A stretch of DNA of 49,770 bases, from the IMG/VR virus record IMGVR_UViG_3300030116_003951, positions 1-49,770 of that record; one strand, given 5' to 3'. The translations under genes were made by a program, and so were the position numbers. The stretch comes from a virus. Below the pieces are notes generated by a model. That model was not told the DNA's origin, did not search any database, and saw only the letters and a program-made list of their open reading frames with translations. This document shows positions 43,467 through 49,770 of this stretch, piece by piece (position 1 is the first letter of the stretch; the number at the start of each line of letters is the position of its first letter).

Positions 43467-44252
43467 TTATGTCCAGAACATTCCTACAACACCTATTTCA
43501 GGTGATAAAAGAGAGTGCTGAGGTTCAATACCATCATAAACTCTCATCATACCATGATAAGCATTGCTTTCTTTTGCAAAGGCTGTAACTTCTTTTATTA
43601 GTTGTTTACCCATACCAGCTGTATGTGTAAAAGTGATTATGTCCTCAGAGTAACTACCATCTGCAGCTTTAAATATAACTTGAGTAGTATTATCAGCTGT
43701 TTGTTTACAACCAAGGAAAGAGTCTTCAGGATAAACGAAACATATACCACTTAAACCATCGCCACGATCTGGAGCACCAGCACCACTGTTATCTCCTGAA
43801 GAAGTACCGTAAGGATTACCGTGTTGTCTTGTAGTAGGTTGTCCACCTTTAAGCACAACCTCAACAATATCACCTGTTTTACCTGTTATTCCGTGAGCTG
43901 TATCTACACTTTTGAATTTTACAACAAAGTCTTGTGAGTTGTTAGCCCAAGTAACACTTTCTGGTTGAGTTAATTTGTAACGTACTCCTCCGACAGCGTT
44001 TACTCCGTCTCTTTTCTCAGTATAATCACTACCAAAGTAACCTGTAACATCAGCAACAGGTGTAACATAAACATCTACATCACTTCTAGTTATAAGAGTT
44101 CTGTATGCATCACCTCCTAAATCATTACCAGTTCCTCTAGCGTTTGTATTATGTTGAGTAGCAGACGTGTCAATAGTAAGATCACCAGACATATTGCCTT
44201 GAAGGGTATAATAAGCATGGTTATTAATCCCAAAATATAAATAATTTTTCAT
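43467..44252 (-). CDS. Virion structural protein candidate, 261 aa
   Basis: Beta-rich, no signal peptide. Contains TITRSDVDVYVTPV-like strands (written LITRSDVDVYVTPVADVT in the sequence) and VVEVVLKGGQPTTRQHG. It lies directly after two related small proteins and before the winged-helix gene. Could be a capsid decoration or minor head protein. Family not recognised. Confidence 0.52.
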   Translation of the reverse strand: MKNYLYFGINNHAYYTLQGNMSGDLTIDTSATQHNTNARGTGNDLGGDAYRTLITRSDVDVYVTPVADVTGYFGSDYTEKRDGVNAVGGVRYKLTQPESVTWANNSQDFVVKFKSVDTAHGITGKTGDIVEVVLKGGQPTTRQHGNPYGTSSGDNSGAGAPDRGDGLSGICFVYPEDSFLGCKQTADNTTQVIFKAADGSYSEDIITFTHTAGMGKQLIKEVTAFAKESNAYHGMMRVYDGIEPQHSLLSPEIGVVGMFWT

Positions 44253-44271
44253 TTTCTTTTATTTTTTTAAG

Positions 44272-44658
44272 TTAGTCAGCAACAGCGATAGTACACACTA
44301 CTGGCGTATTACCACCAAGATTAATTACGTCACTAAACACGAATCCAGTGTTTACATCTGCTATATCTATAACAGTCATTCCAGGTTTTTGTATTTGCTT
44401 TACTAATTCATTTAGTGCAAAAGGTAAACCATACGTTGCTATAAGATAATCCATCGTTACAGTATCAGCACCTGCTGTTCCATTCATTTTTTGAAAGTTC
44501 ATTTGCATTTTAGCGTTTGCAGCATTACCACCTAAACATAATATTGTATTAGTTGGAAGAACAGCGTCAGTGTAATCACCAGAACCATTTCTTTCTTTAT
44601 TACCAGCTTCATCGCAAAATCTCAAATAACTTGTTTGTTCACTTGTTATACTTGCCAT
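44272..44658 (-). CDS. Small virion/decoration protein candidate, 128 aa
   Basis: Begins MASITSEQTSYLRFCDEAGN, with LPTNTILCLGGNAANAKMQM and TVIDIADVNTGFVFSDVI. Neutral, beta-like. Its middle and end follow the same strand order as the next gene in the transcript (44684-45046), suggesting distant paralogy. Such proteins are common near capsid or chaperonin genes of marine phages. Decoration of the head is inferred, not shown. Confidence 0.52.
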   Translation of the reverse strand: MASITSEQTSYLRFCDEAGNKERNGSGDYTDAVLPTNTILCLGGNAANAKMQMNFQKMNGTAGADTVTMDYLIATYGLPFALNELVKQIQKPGMTVIDIADVNTGFVFSDVINLGGNTPVVCTIAVAD

Positions 44659-44683
44659 TTTTTTTAATTTTTTTTAGTTAATA

Positions 44684-45046
44684 CTACGCGTCGTAAGTTA
44701 TTCCAATATCAGTTATCAACTGTGTAGTTGCTAACGGAGTATTTTGACCAGCGTCGAAATAATCTGCACCAACAACATCAATAATAGTAGTCATACTATC
44801 TCTATTAGCACCAGCGTGACTTAAAGCAGAACATATTGTTTTAGCAACTTCAACGAACTTGTTTGCGCCGTGAGTTAAAAGAATAGTATCTACAGCATTG
44901 TTGTCGTGAGTTAACGCCATAAAAAATAACTTTGTTGTTGTGGTTGACTGAGGTCTAATCCCCATAAACCTGTTTGCTTTAAAAACACCTGCTTGATCTC
45001 CAGCCTTTTTAAAGAAAACGTAAGAATCATCATTACCGTAATTCAT
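44684..45046 (-). CDS. Small virion/decoration protein candidate, 120 aa (possible paralog of 44272-44658)
   Basis: MNYGNDDSYVFFKKAGDQAG, then TTKLFFMALTHDNNAVDTIL and MTTIIDVVGADYFD. Strand-helix-strand order resembles the following gene, with FFMALTHDNN aligned by eye to MQMNFQKMNG and MTTIIDVV to MTVIDIAD. No enzyme motif. Located right after groES; the 67-base gap at 45047-45113 is AT-rich with short CCTAAA repeats and no hairpin. Confidence 0.5.
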   Translation of the reverse strand: MNYGNDDSYVFFKKAGDQAGVFKANRFMGIRPQSTTTTKLFFMALTHDNNAVDTILLTHGANKFVEVAKTICSALSHAGANRDSMTTIIDVVGADYFDAGQNTPLATTQLITDIGITYDA

Positions 45047-45113
45047 AATTTTTTTTGTTTTTAGTTAATAAATTTGTTTACTTAGTTTTATTGGTCTAGG
45101 TTTTAGGTTTAGG

Positions 45114-45371
45114 TTATTCTACTAAAACAACATCTTGACTTCGTATAACATAGTATAATTCATTTTTCCAAGCTATACCGTGACCTGCGTGTTTGTCATA
45201 GTAAATAATATCATCTATATTTAAACCTTCAACAAGATTTCCTATAGATATAATTTTTCCTTTTAAGTACCTATTGTCAACATCTGTCTCTTCAGTCATT
45301 ATAAGACCAGCGACTTTTTTAGGTTCTACCTTTTCTTTTTCTATTATAATATAGTTGTTAACTGCCTTCAT
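45114..45371 (-). CDS. groES: Co-chaperonin GroES (Cpn10)
   Basis: 85 aa, shorter than the usual 95-100. Recognisable Cpn10 features: NYIIIEKEKVEPKKVAG start, mobile loop AGLIMTEETDVDNRYLKG where LIM takes the place of the GroEL-contacting IVL, GKIISIG, and VEGLNIDDIIYYDKHAGHGI near the end, then YYVIRSQDVVLVE. It would cap the phage GroEL ring. It overlaps the groEL end by 14 bases and follows it, the reverse of the normal groES-groEL order. The length lost is mainly in the roof and mobile-loop area. Confidence 0.9.
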   Translation of the reverse strand: MKAVNNYIIIEKEKVEPKKVAGLIMTEETDVDNRYLKGKIISIGNLVEGLNIDDIIYYDKHAGHGIAWKNELYYVIRSQDVVLVE

Positions 45372-46929
45372 CTACTCTTATGTTTGAAATTACACAGTCT
45401 GCAGATATAATTGTAGAAACAACACTTACTGCATTTTTAAGTGCTGATTTAGTTACAAGGACTGGATCTATAATACCTTCTTTTACCATATCGACCTCTT
45501 CACCTGTAACTACATTTACACCAACTCCATTTTTATTTGGATAACCTAATGTTTCAAAGCCAGCGTTATTCATAATAGTTTCAAAAGGAGATTTAATGGC
45601 TTTAAGTAAAGCGTTTTCTCCTTCATCAAAAGGTTCTATTTCTTGAGCAGCATTAAGAAGGGCTATACCGCCGCCCGGCACAATACCCTCCTTCAACGCG
45701 GCTTTTGTTGCATAAATAGCATCTTCTACTCTATCTTTCTTTTCTTTTAACTCAACTTTAGAGTTTGCACCTACCATAACTATACCTACAGAACCTGAAA
45801 GCATAGCTAATCTATTTTCTAGTTTCTTTTTTATAAAACCATTTTTTTCTGATTTTATAAGTGATTTAACTTCTTTTATTCTGTTATCTAGCTCTTTTGG
45901 AGTTTCTTCAATAGTTATTACTGTTGATGTATTATCTGTTACAGAAAACTCAGCTTGACCTAAACAATCTAAATCTATAAGATCTAAATCATCACCAAGA
46001 TCTTCATTAATAACAGTAGCTCCAGTTAAAATAGCAAGATCTTCACAGGTGTCTTTTTTAGTAGGACCAAAGCCTGGTAAGTCAATAATATTTACTTTAA
46101 TATTACCTTTAACTTTGTTCATCATTAAAGCTGCTTTTACTTGTTGATCAACAGGTGCAACTATCAATAATGATTTTTTGTTTTTTATTACGTGTTCTAA
46201 AACCTGTTGTATTTTTCTTATTGTCTTTATTTCTGAAAAAACAATTAATACTAAAGGATTTTCTAGTTCACATTTTTGTTTTTCGGTGTTAGTGATAAAG
46301 TGTTGAGAAGTTAAACCACACTGATCTAACTGAACACCGTCAACTAAATCAACATAGGTTTTATCACTTTCAGAACCTTCCATTAAAACAACACCGTCTT
46401 TTCCAACTTTTTCATAAGCTTCTGCTATAATCTTTCCTAGCTCGTTATCGTTGTTACAACTGATCGAACTTACGGATCTCAGCATATCACCCTCGATCTT
46501 GACAGAAATCTTATCTAAATAATCGTTTACTTTATATTTAGCAGATTCTAAACCATTTTTAACGTTTCTTATAGGTTCACCGTTTTTAATACTTCTTTCT
46601 GCTTCCTTTAATAATGATTCAGCTAGTACGGTAGCTGTTGTAGTACCGTCACCAGCTTCTTTCACTGTATTTCTAGCAGCTTCTTTTAGCAATGTTGCTC
46701 CCATATTTTCAACCGGGTCTTTTAAGACTACGCTTTCTGCTACGGTTACACCGTCTTTTGTAATAACCGGGTTGCCACGAGCATCTTCATATATTACACA
46801 TTTACCAGATGCGCCTAACGTGGATTTAACTGCCTTTGCTAGCTTTTCTACGCCAGCTGTTACTTTACTTTTAGCGTCATTGCCAAAGTTTAATTCTTTG
46901 ACAATTTCGCTATGCAAATTGTATTCCAT
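45358..46929 (-). CDS. groEL: Chaperonin GroEL (Cpn60)
   Basis: 523 aa. Folds proteins in an ATP-driven double ring. Nucleotide site is intact: TKDGVTVAESV (D59), GDGTTTATV (D94) and RVEDAIYATKAALKEGIVPG, holding the equivalents of E. coli D52, D87 and D398. Apical domain is altered: by-eye alignment places G for Y199, H for Y203, Q for L234 and K for L259, residues that normally bind substrates and GroES. The C-terminus ends in SNIRVDEGS with no Gly-Gly-Met tail. Such changes suit a chaperonin specialised for a few phage proteins. It sits in the structural block next to its own groES, with the giant virion proteins as possible clients. Family certain; specialisation inferred. Confidence 0.95.
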   Translation of the reverse strand: MEYNLHSEIVKELNFGNDAKSKVTAGVEKLAKAVKSTLGASGKCVIYEDARGNPVITKDGVTVAESVVLKDPVENMGATLLKEAARNTVKEAGDGTTTATVLAESLLKEAERSIKNGEPIRNVKNGLESAKYKVNDYLDKISVKIEGDMLRSVSSISCNNDNELGKIIAEAYEKVGKDGVVLMEGSESDKTYVDLVDGVQLDQCGLTSQHFITNTEKQKCELENPLVLIVFSEIKTIRKIQQVLEHVIKNKKSLLIVAPVDQQVKAALMMNKVKGNIKVNIIDLPGFGPTKKDTCEDLAILTGATVINEDLGDDLDLIDLDCLGQAEFSVTDNTSTVITIEETPKELDNRIKEVKSLIKSEKNGFIKKKLENRLAMLSGSVGIVMVGANSKVELKEKKDRVEDAIYATKAALKEGIVPGGGIALLNAAQEIEPFDEGENALLKAIKSPFETIMNNAGFETLGYPNKNGVGVNVVTGEEVDMVKEGIIDPVLVTKSALKNAVSVVSTIISADCVISNIRVDEGS

Positions 46930-46955
46930 ATTATATTAAATTTAATTAAATTAGT

Positions 46956-47246
46956 TTACTTGAAAGTTTTAACTACTTTTGGGCCTTTTATAGCCTCTAG
47001 CTTTTTTGAGAAATGTTCAACGCTTCCATCAATTGCAGCTTCAGCGCCTTCTATGGTTTCTCTTCGTGTAACATCGTGCCAGTCATCATCAACATCAGGA
47101 TTACTAACTTCTGTTTGGTAAAAACCATTAGGTAGTTGTGTAATCCTCCAGTTGGATTTTTCAGCCACATGTTTCCATTGGTTAATAGTTTTCTCACTAG
47201 GTTTAACGTTGCCAGTTGTACTGGTCTTGTAATACAAATAAGTCAT
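46956..47246 (-). CDS. Hypothetical protein before groEL, 96 aa
   Basis: Small soluble protein, MTYLYYKTSTTGNVKPSEKT then INQWKHVAEKSNW, ending in a helix ETIEGAEAAIDGSVEHFSKK. No motif, signal or membrane segment recognised. It is 26 bases upstream of groEL in the transcript; possibly co-expressed. Function unknown. Confidence 0.52.
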   Translation of the reverse strand: MTYLYYKTSTTGNVKPSEKTINQWKHVAEKSNWRITQLPNGFYQTEVSNPDVDDDWHDVTRRETIEGAEAAIDGSVEHFSKKLEAIKGPKVVKTFK

Positions 47247-47292
47247 TGTTTTTGGTTTTTGGTTAATAAATAATTTGGTATAGAGTTTTTCT

Positions 47293-48414
47293 CTATGCTT
47301 CTAATATTTTCTTTTTTAAATGATCTGGTAAATTCTTCTGATTACCGACTAAAGGTTTTTTTGCAGGAGATTTTTGCATTTTGTTATGTTTTACGTTACC
47401 GTATAATTTAACAGCAGATTTTGCTTTTTTACCTGCAGCTGCAACTTTTCCAACTCCTGGTACCATTGTAGCTGCTTTTTTAGCTGTAGCTTTTTTCACA
47501 GCTTTTTTAGCGCCAGCAGCAACAGCACTTCCAACACCTGGCACCATTTTAGCAGCTTTACCTGCAGCTTTTGCAGCTTTACTAGCAACTTGTTTAGCTG
47601 GTGATTTACCGTACTTTTTAGCTGGTGATTTACCATACTTTTTAGCTGGAGATTTGCCATGATCCATTTTAGCTGGAGATTTACCACCGTCAGCTTTACT
47701 AGCGTGTACAGCTTTACGTTGAGCATCGGATTTATATCCTTTCATAGGAGATTTACCATACTTTTTAGCAGGTGATTTTTTCTTACCTGTACCAGCCATA
47801 CCTGCTTTTTTAGCAGCTTTAAATTCTTTTTTAATTCTACGCTTATCTTTACGTGTTATTTTGTTTCCATCTTCATCGTACTTAGTATAATCACTATACT
47901 TTTCCATATCCTTATCGGTTGGCTTTACAGGCTTGTCAGCATTTTTGATCTTCTTCTTTTTATCTTTATCCATTTTCTTCATACCCATACCTGCACCCAT
48001 CAACATACCAGCAGGACCTAGAGCCATACGACCAACATCACCAAGACCAAACTTACCATCAGATCCTGTTACCATACCTTTTAAAGCTCCGCCAATCTTT
48101 TTTATAAATTTAGCAGGAGAAGCTTTAGGGTCTGCCATCTTTCCTTTCTTGCCTATATTCTTTTTAATTTTTGCTATTTGCTCTTTTGTAGCTTTGCTTT
48201 TACCAGTCTGAGCTCCATCTTTCTGCATACGTCTTGCATCTTCTGGTGTGAAACCTTCATCTATAAGTTGATCTATAGTTTTTTCACTAGCATCTGACTG
48301 CTGAAACGGAGACGATGTTGATTTTCCATCTCCCATATTTTTATAGCCATTTCTTTGAGCTTTTAACTTTCCATACAAAGAAGGGCCTTTCATTTTAAAC
48401 GGTGTATACGCCAT
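47293..48414 (-). CDS. Lys-rich, SPAK-repeat protein, histone H1-like composition
   Basis: 373 aa. About eight SP[AM]K motifs (KSPAKKYG three or more times, KSPMKG, KSPAKMDHG, ASPAKF, KSPAKKPL), many in a tandem 8-residue repeat. Two MVPGVG segments (KMVPGVGSAVAAGAKKAVKK, TMVPGVGKVAAAGKKAKS) and a Gly/Met-rich hydrophobic patch (GRMALGPAGMLMGAGMGM) alternate with lysine-rich tracts. S/T-P-K-K-like motifs bind AT-rich DNA minor groove in eukaryotic H1, so DNA binding inside the capsid is an attractive idea. No enzyme domain. Alternative: membrane-active or scaffolding role. Confidence 0.6.
   Translation of the reverse strand: MAYTPFKMKGPSLYGKLKAQRNGYKNMGDGKSTSSPFQQSDASEKTIDQLIDEGFTPEDARRMQKDGAQTGKSKATKEQIAKIKKNIGKKGKMADPKASPAKFIKKIGGALKGMVTGSDGKFGLGDVGRMALGPAGMLMGAGMGMKKMDKDKKKKIKNADKPVKPTDKDMEKYSDYTKYDEDGNKITRKDKRRIKKEFKAAKKAGMAGTGKKKSPAKKYGKSPMKGYKSDAQRKAVHASKADGGKSPAKMDHGKSPAKKYGKSPAKKYGKSPAKQVASKAAKAAGKAAKMVPGVGSAVAAGAKKAVKKATAKKAATMVPGVGKVAAAGKKAKSAVKLYGNVKHNKMQKSPAKKPLVGNQKNLPDHLKKKILEA
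47593..47776 (-). repeat. 24-bp tandem repeat encoding KSPAKKYG
   Basis: A 24-base unit (on the plus strand ttttagctggtgatttacc plus gtac or similar) recurs at about 47595-47645 with degenerate copies at 47646-47690 and another at 47740-47776. It is in frame, giving eight-residue repeats KSPAKKYG, and probably expands or contracts by slippage or recombination. Confidence 0.7.
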
Positions 48415-48460
48415 AATTTTATGTTTTTATATTACTATTATTACTTGTTTTTTTAATTAG

Positions 48461-49291
48461 TTAAGTTAGATTAGTGCTAGCCTTAGTACTAGCACCCTTT
48501 CCTGAAGCTTTAGGTCGTTGATTTTTATTTAGTATAGTAGTTTTATTTTTACCTGGTTGTTTGGCTTTCTTAACTTCATTAGCTATTGCATCTTTACCTT
48601 TCTTAGCTCCTACAACCGCGGCTTTCTTGACAGCTTGTTTAGCTACCTGTTGACCAGTTTTTCCAGCTATTTTTGCACCAGCCTGACCAGCTTTTACAGC
48701 AAGTTTTGTACCAGCTACACCTTGTCCAACAACTGGTACCATAGCACCAGCATTTATCGCCATATCTCCTAAATGTTTCTTAGCAGCGTCTTTATTACCT
48801 TTATAACCTTCGTAAGCAGCTCTACCTCCAGAAATAAGCGTATTAGCAGCATCGGCAAAAATACCAACACCAGGAGTTAAACCACCTACGGTTAAAGCGT
48901 CTTGCGTTCTGTCTAAAGCATCTCTCCAGTTAAAGTGTAAAGGTGATCTACCCACACCACCAATTGACTGTCCTTTTCTAGCTTTAAACGGAGGTTTTTT
49001 AGTAAACTTAGTGCCTTGATTTTTTACCTTCATTTGACCTTCAGTTAGTACTGTTGCTGGTCTAGGTAGTTTTTCTCTATCAGACTGTATTTTGGCTTTT
49101 CTGCCATCTGGATCAGGATCGTTGGTTTGTTTACCACCACCTTCCATGTTACCAGGCTCGTTTTTATATTTGTTATATTCTTCTTTTGTAACGTTTTTAC
49201 CGTTTATTTTATAGTAATAGTTTTGTTTAGCCGGTGATACACCACCTACTATTTTAGACTTTTCTATTCTTTTTATTTCTGAGTAGTTCAT
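48461..49291 (-). CDS. SPAK-motif protein with hydrophobic pre-toxin-like hairpins, 276 aa
   Basis: N-terminal EKSKIVGGVSPAKQNYYYKI and GVGRSPLHFNWRDALDRTQD carry the SPxK/SPLH motif. Residues about 130-215 read LTVGGLTPGVGIFADAANTL, then ISGGRAAYEGYKGN, then MAINAGAMVPVVGQGVAGTK: two Gly/Ala-rich amphipathic hairpins like the pre-toxin and membrane-active segments of polymorphic toxins and internal phage proteins. The tail is lysine-rich. It could be an ejected internal protein that touches the host membrane. Not assigned to a family with certainty. Confidence 0.58.
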   Translation of the reverse strand: MNYSEIKRIEKSKIVGGVSPAKQNYYYKINGKNVTKEEYNKYKNEPGNMEGGGKQTNDPDPDGRKAKIQSDREKLPRPATVLTEGQMKVKNQGTKFTKKPPFKARKGQSIGGVGRSPLHFNWRDALDRTQDALTVGGLTPGVGIFADAANTLISGGRAAYEGYKGNKDAAKKHLGDMAINAGAMVPVVGQGVAGTKLAVKAGQAGAKIAGKTGQQVAKQAVKKAAVVGAKKGKDAIANEVKKAKQPGKNKTTILNKNQRPKASGKGASTKASTNLT

Positions 49292-49770
49292 TATCTTAAT
49301 GTATTTGTTCCTCCAGTTACTAGGTTTTTAACCTTTCTAATTTTTGGTCCTTTTTTAATTTTAGGTATTTTGCTAACTATTTTTTTAGCTTTATCTGTTA
49401 TTTTTTGAGTAACAGTTTTATTTTTATTTTTTTCTGCTACTCTTTTTCTACGATCATATACTTTTTGAGCTTCATTATCTAACTTAACAGTAGGGTTAAA
49501 TTCAGGAGCTTTAACGCTTTTTAATTTTCTAGGTATATTTTTTGTCTTTATTTTTTTAATTCTCTTTTTCTTTAAAACTTTTGGCTGTGCTGTCTTACCA
49601 ATTTCTTTACCACCAGAGTAACGAGTGGTTTCTATAGTACGATCAGCTCTTTTAACAACCATATTCTGCACTGATTCACCTGAAGTAGGATCAGTACCTA
49701 CGTTTTTAATAGGTTTAACCCTGGTTGTACCGTCGGTATTTTTTATTTTTTGATCTTTTCTTCTTTTTTT
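49291..49770 (-). CDS. Basic protein, N-terminus beyond window edge
   Basis: The frame is open from the right edge (49770) to the TAA at 49291. Within it a GTG at 49671 could start a 126-residue protein, but 33 in-frame codons lie upstream with no stop, so the true start is probably outside the window. The visible residues are very rich in Lys, Arg and Thr (VLKKKRIKKIKTKNIPRK), like a nucleic-acid-binding or packaged protein. It overlaps its neighbour by one base and lies in the cluster of basic SPxK proteins. Confidence 0.55.
   Translation of the reverse strand, partial: KKRRKDQKIKNTDGTTRVKPIKNVGTDPTSGESVQNMVVKRADRTIETTRYSGGKEIGKTAQPKVLKKKRIKKIKTKNIPRKLKSVKAPEFNPTVKLDNEAQKVYDRRKRVAEKNKNKTVTQKITDKAKKIVSKIPKIKKGPKIRKVKNLVTGGTNTLR

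Noticed and set aside
47281-47298. Short hairpin ATAGAG/CTCTAT after the SPAK protein as a terminator
   Set aside because: Only 6 AT-rich pairs with an A5 loop and no clear U-tail; too weak to call.
47381-47662. Plus-strand hydrophobic frame opposite the SPAK protein
   Set aside because: Mirror of Lys/Ala repeat codons (AAA/GCA read as Phe/Cys/Ala), so hydrophobicity is an artefact.
48474-48495. Inverted repeat GTGCTAG/CTAGCAC as a terminator
   Set aside because: It lies in coding sequence (ASTKAST repeat), and no U-run follows on the transcribed strand.
1-49770. CRISPR array, tRNA genes, integrase or retroelement-based diversity system
   Set aside because: No evenly spaced direct repeats, tRNA-like cloverleafs, recombinase motifs or reverse transcriptase were seen. 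The only repeats are in-frame protein repeats.

Overview
This window is part of the genome of a tailed, podovirus-type phage. The most likely host is a marine, flavobacteria-like Bacteroidetes. Three lines of evidence support the host call. The DNA is AT-rich. Nearly every gene starts at an ATG preceded by AT-rich sequence (for example AATAATATG or AATAAACTATG) with no Shine-Dalgarno motif, as in Bacteroidetes. One phage gene (4234-6474) encodes a secreted Cys-repeat protein whose C-terminus resembles a type IX secretion sorting tail, and that secretion system is confined to Bacteroidetes. The gene set (TerL, portal, scaffold, capsid, ring/adaptor proteins, a giant tail-hub protein and giant internal proteins) recalls crAss-like and related marine podoviruses. 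That placement is inference and needs a TerL/portal/MCP phylogeny. No virion RNA polymerase motif, integrase, tRNA, CRISPR array or retroelement was seen.

Layout. Positions 1-2694 are on the plus strand and carry nucleotide and DNA metabolism genes: a partial MazG-like protein, a T7 endonuclease I-type resolvase, a 46-aa protein and a B12-dependent (class II) ribonucleotide reductase. A bidirectional terminator at 2702-2730 separates them from a minus-strand block that fills the rest of the window and is read from 49770 down to 2710. In reading order this block holds: basic, SPxK-motif proteins (49770-47293); a groEL-groES pair (46929-45114); small virion proteins, a winged-helix protein, a small HExxH protein, a holin and fibre genes (45046-39442); small genes leading to the terminase (39442-37869); TerL, portal, scaffold and capsid (37869-30534); adaptor/ring proteins and a 2500-aa tail protein (30463-20451); a cupin and three internal virion proteins, including a 3135-aa multidomain giant (20440-8165); an envelope-directed cassette (8134-4234); fibre proteins, an M15 endolysin and a 26-aa membrane peptide (4237-2710).

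How the genes work together. The plus-strand genes supply dNTPs and resolve DNA branches. The minus-strand genes build, fill and release the virion. Phage GroEL/GroES may fold the very large virion proteins. Two hairpins with UNCG tetraloops flank the gene after the capsid gene, and the first looks like an intrinsic terminator that would set capsid expression apart. The most unusual part is the envelope cassette: a lipoprotein/barrel-like protein, a one-pass membrane protein, an exported thioredoxin-fold protein without its CxxC, and a T9SS-like secreted protein. Packing is tight, with stop/start overlaps common, and there is no gene-free stretch longer than about 100 bases.
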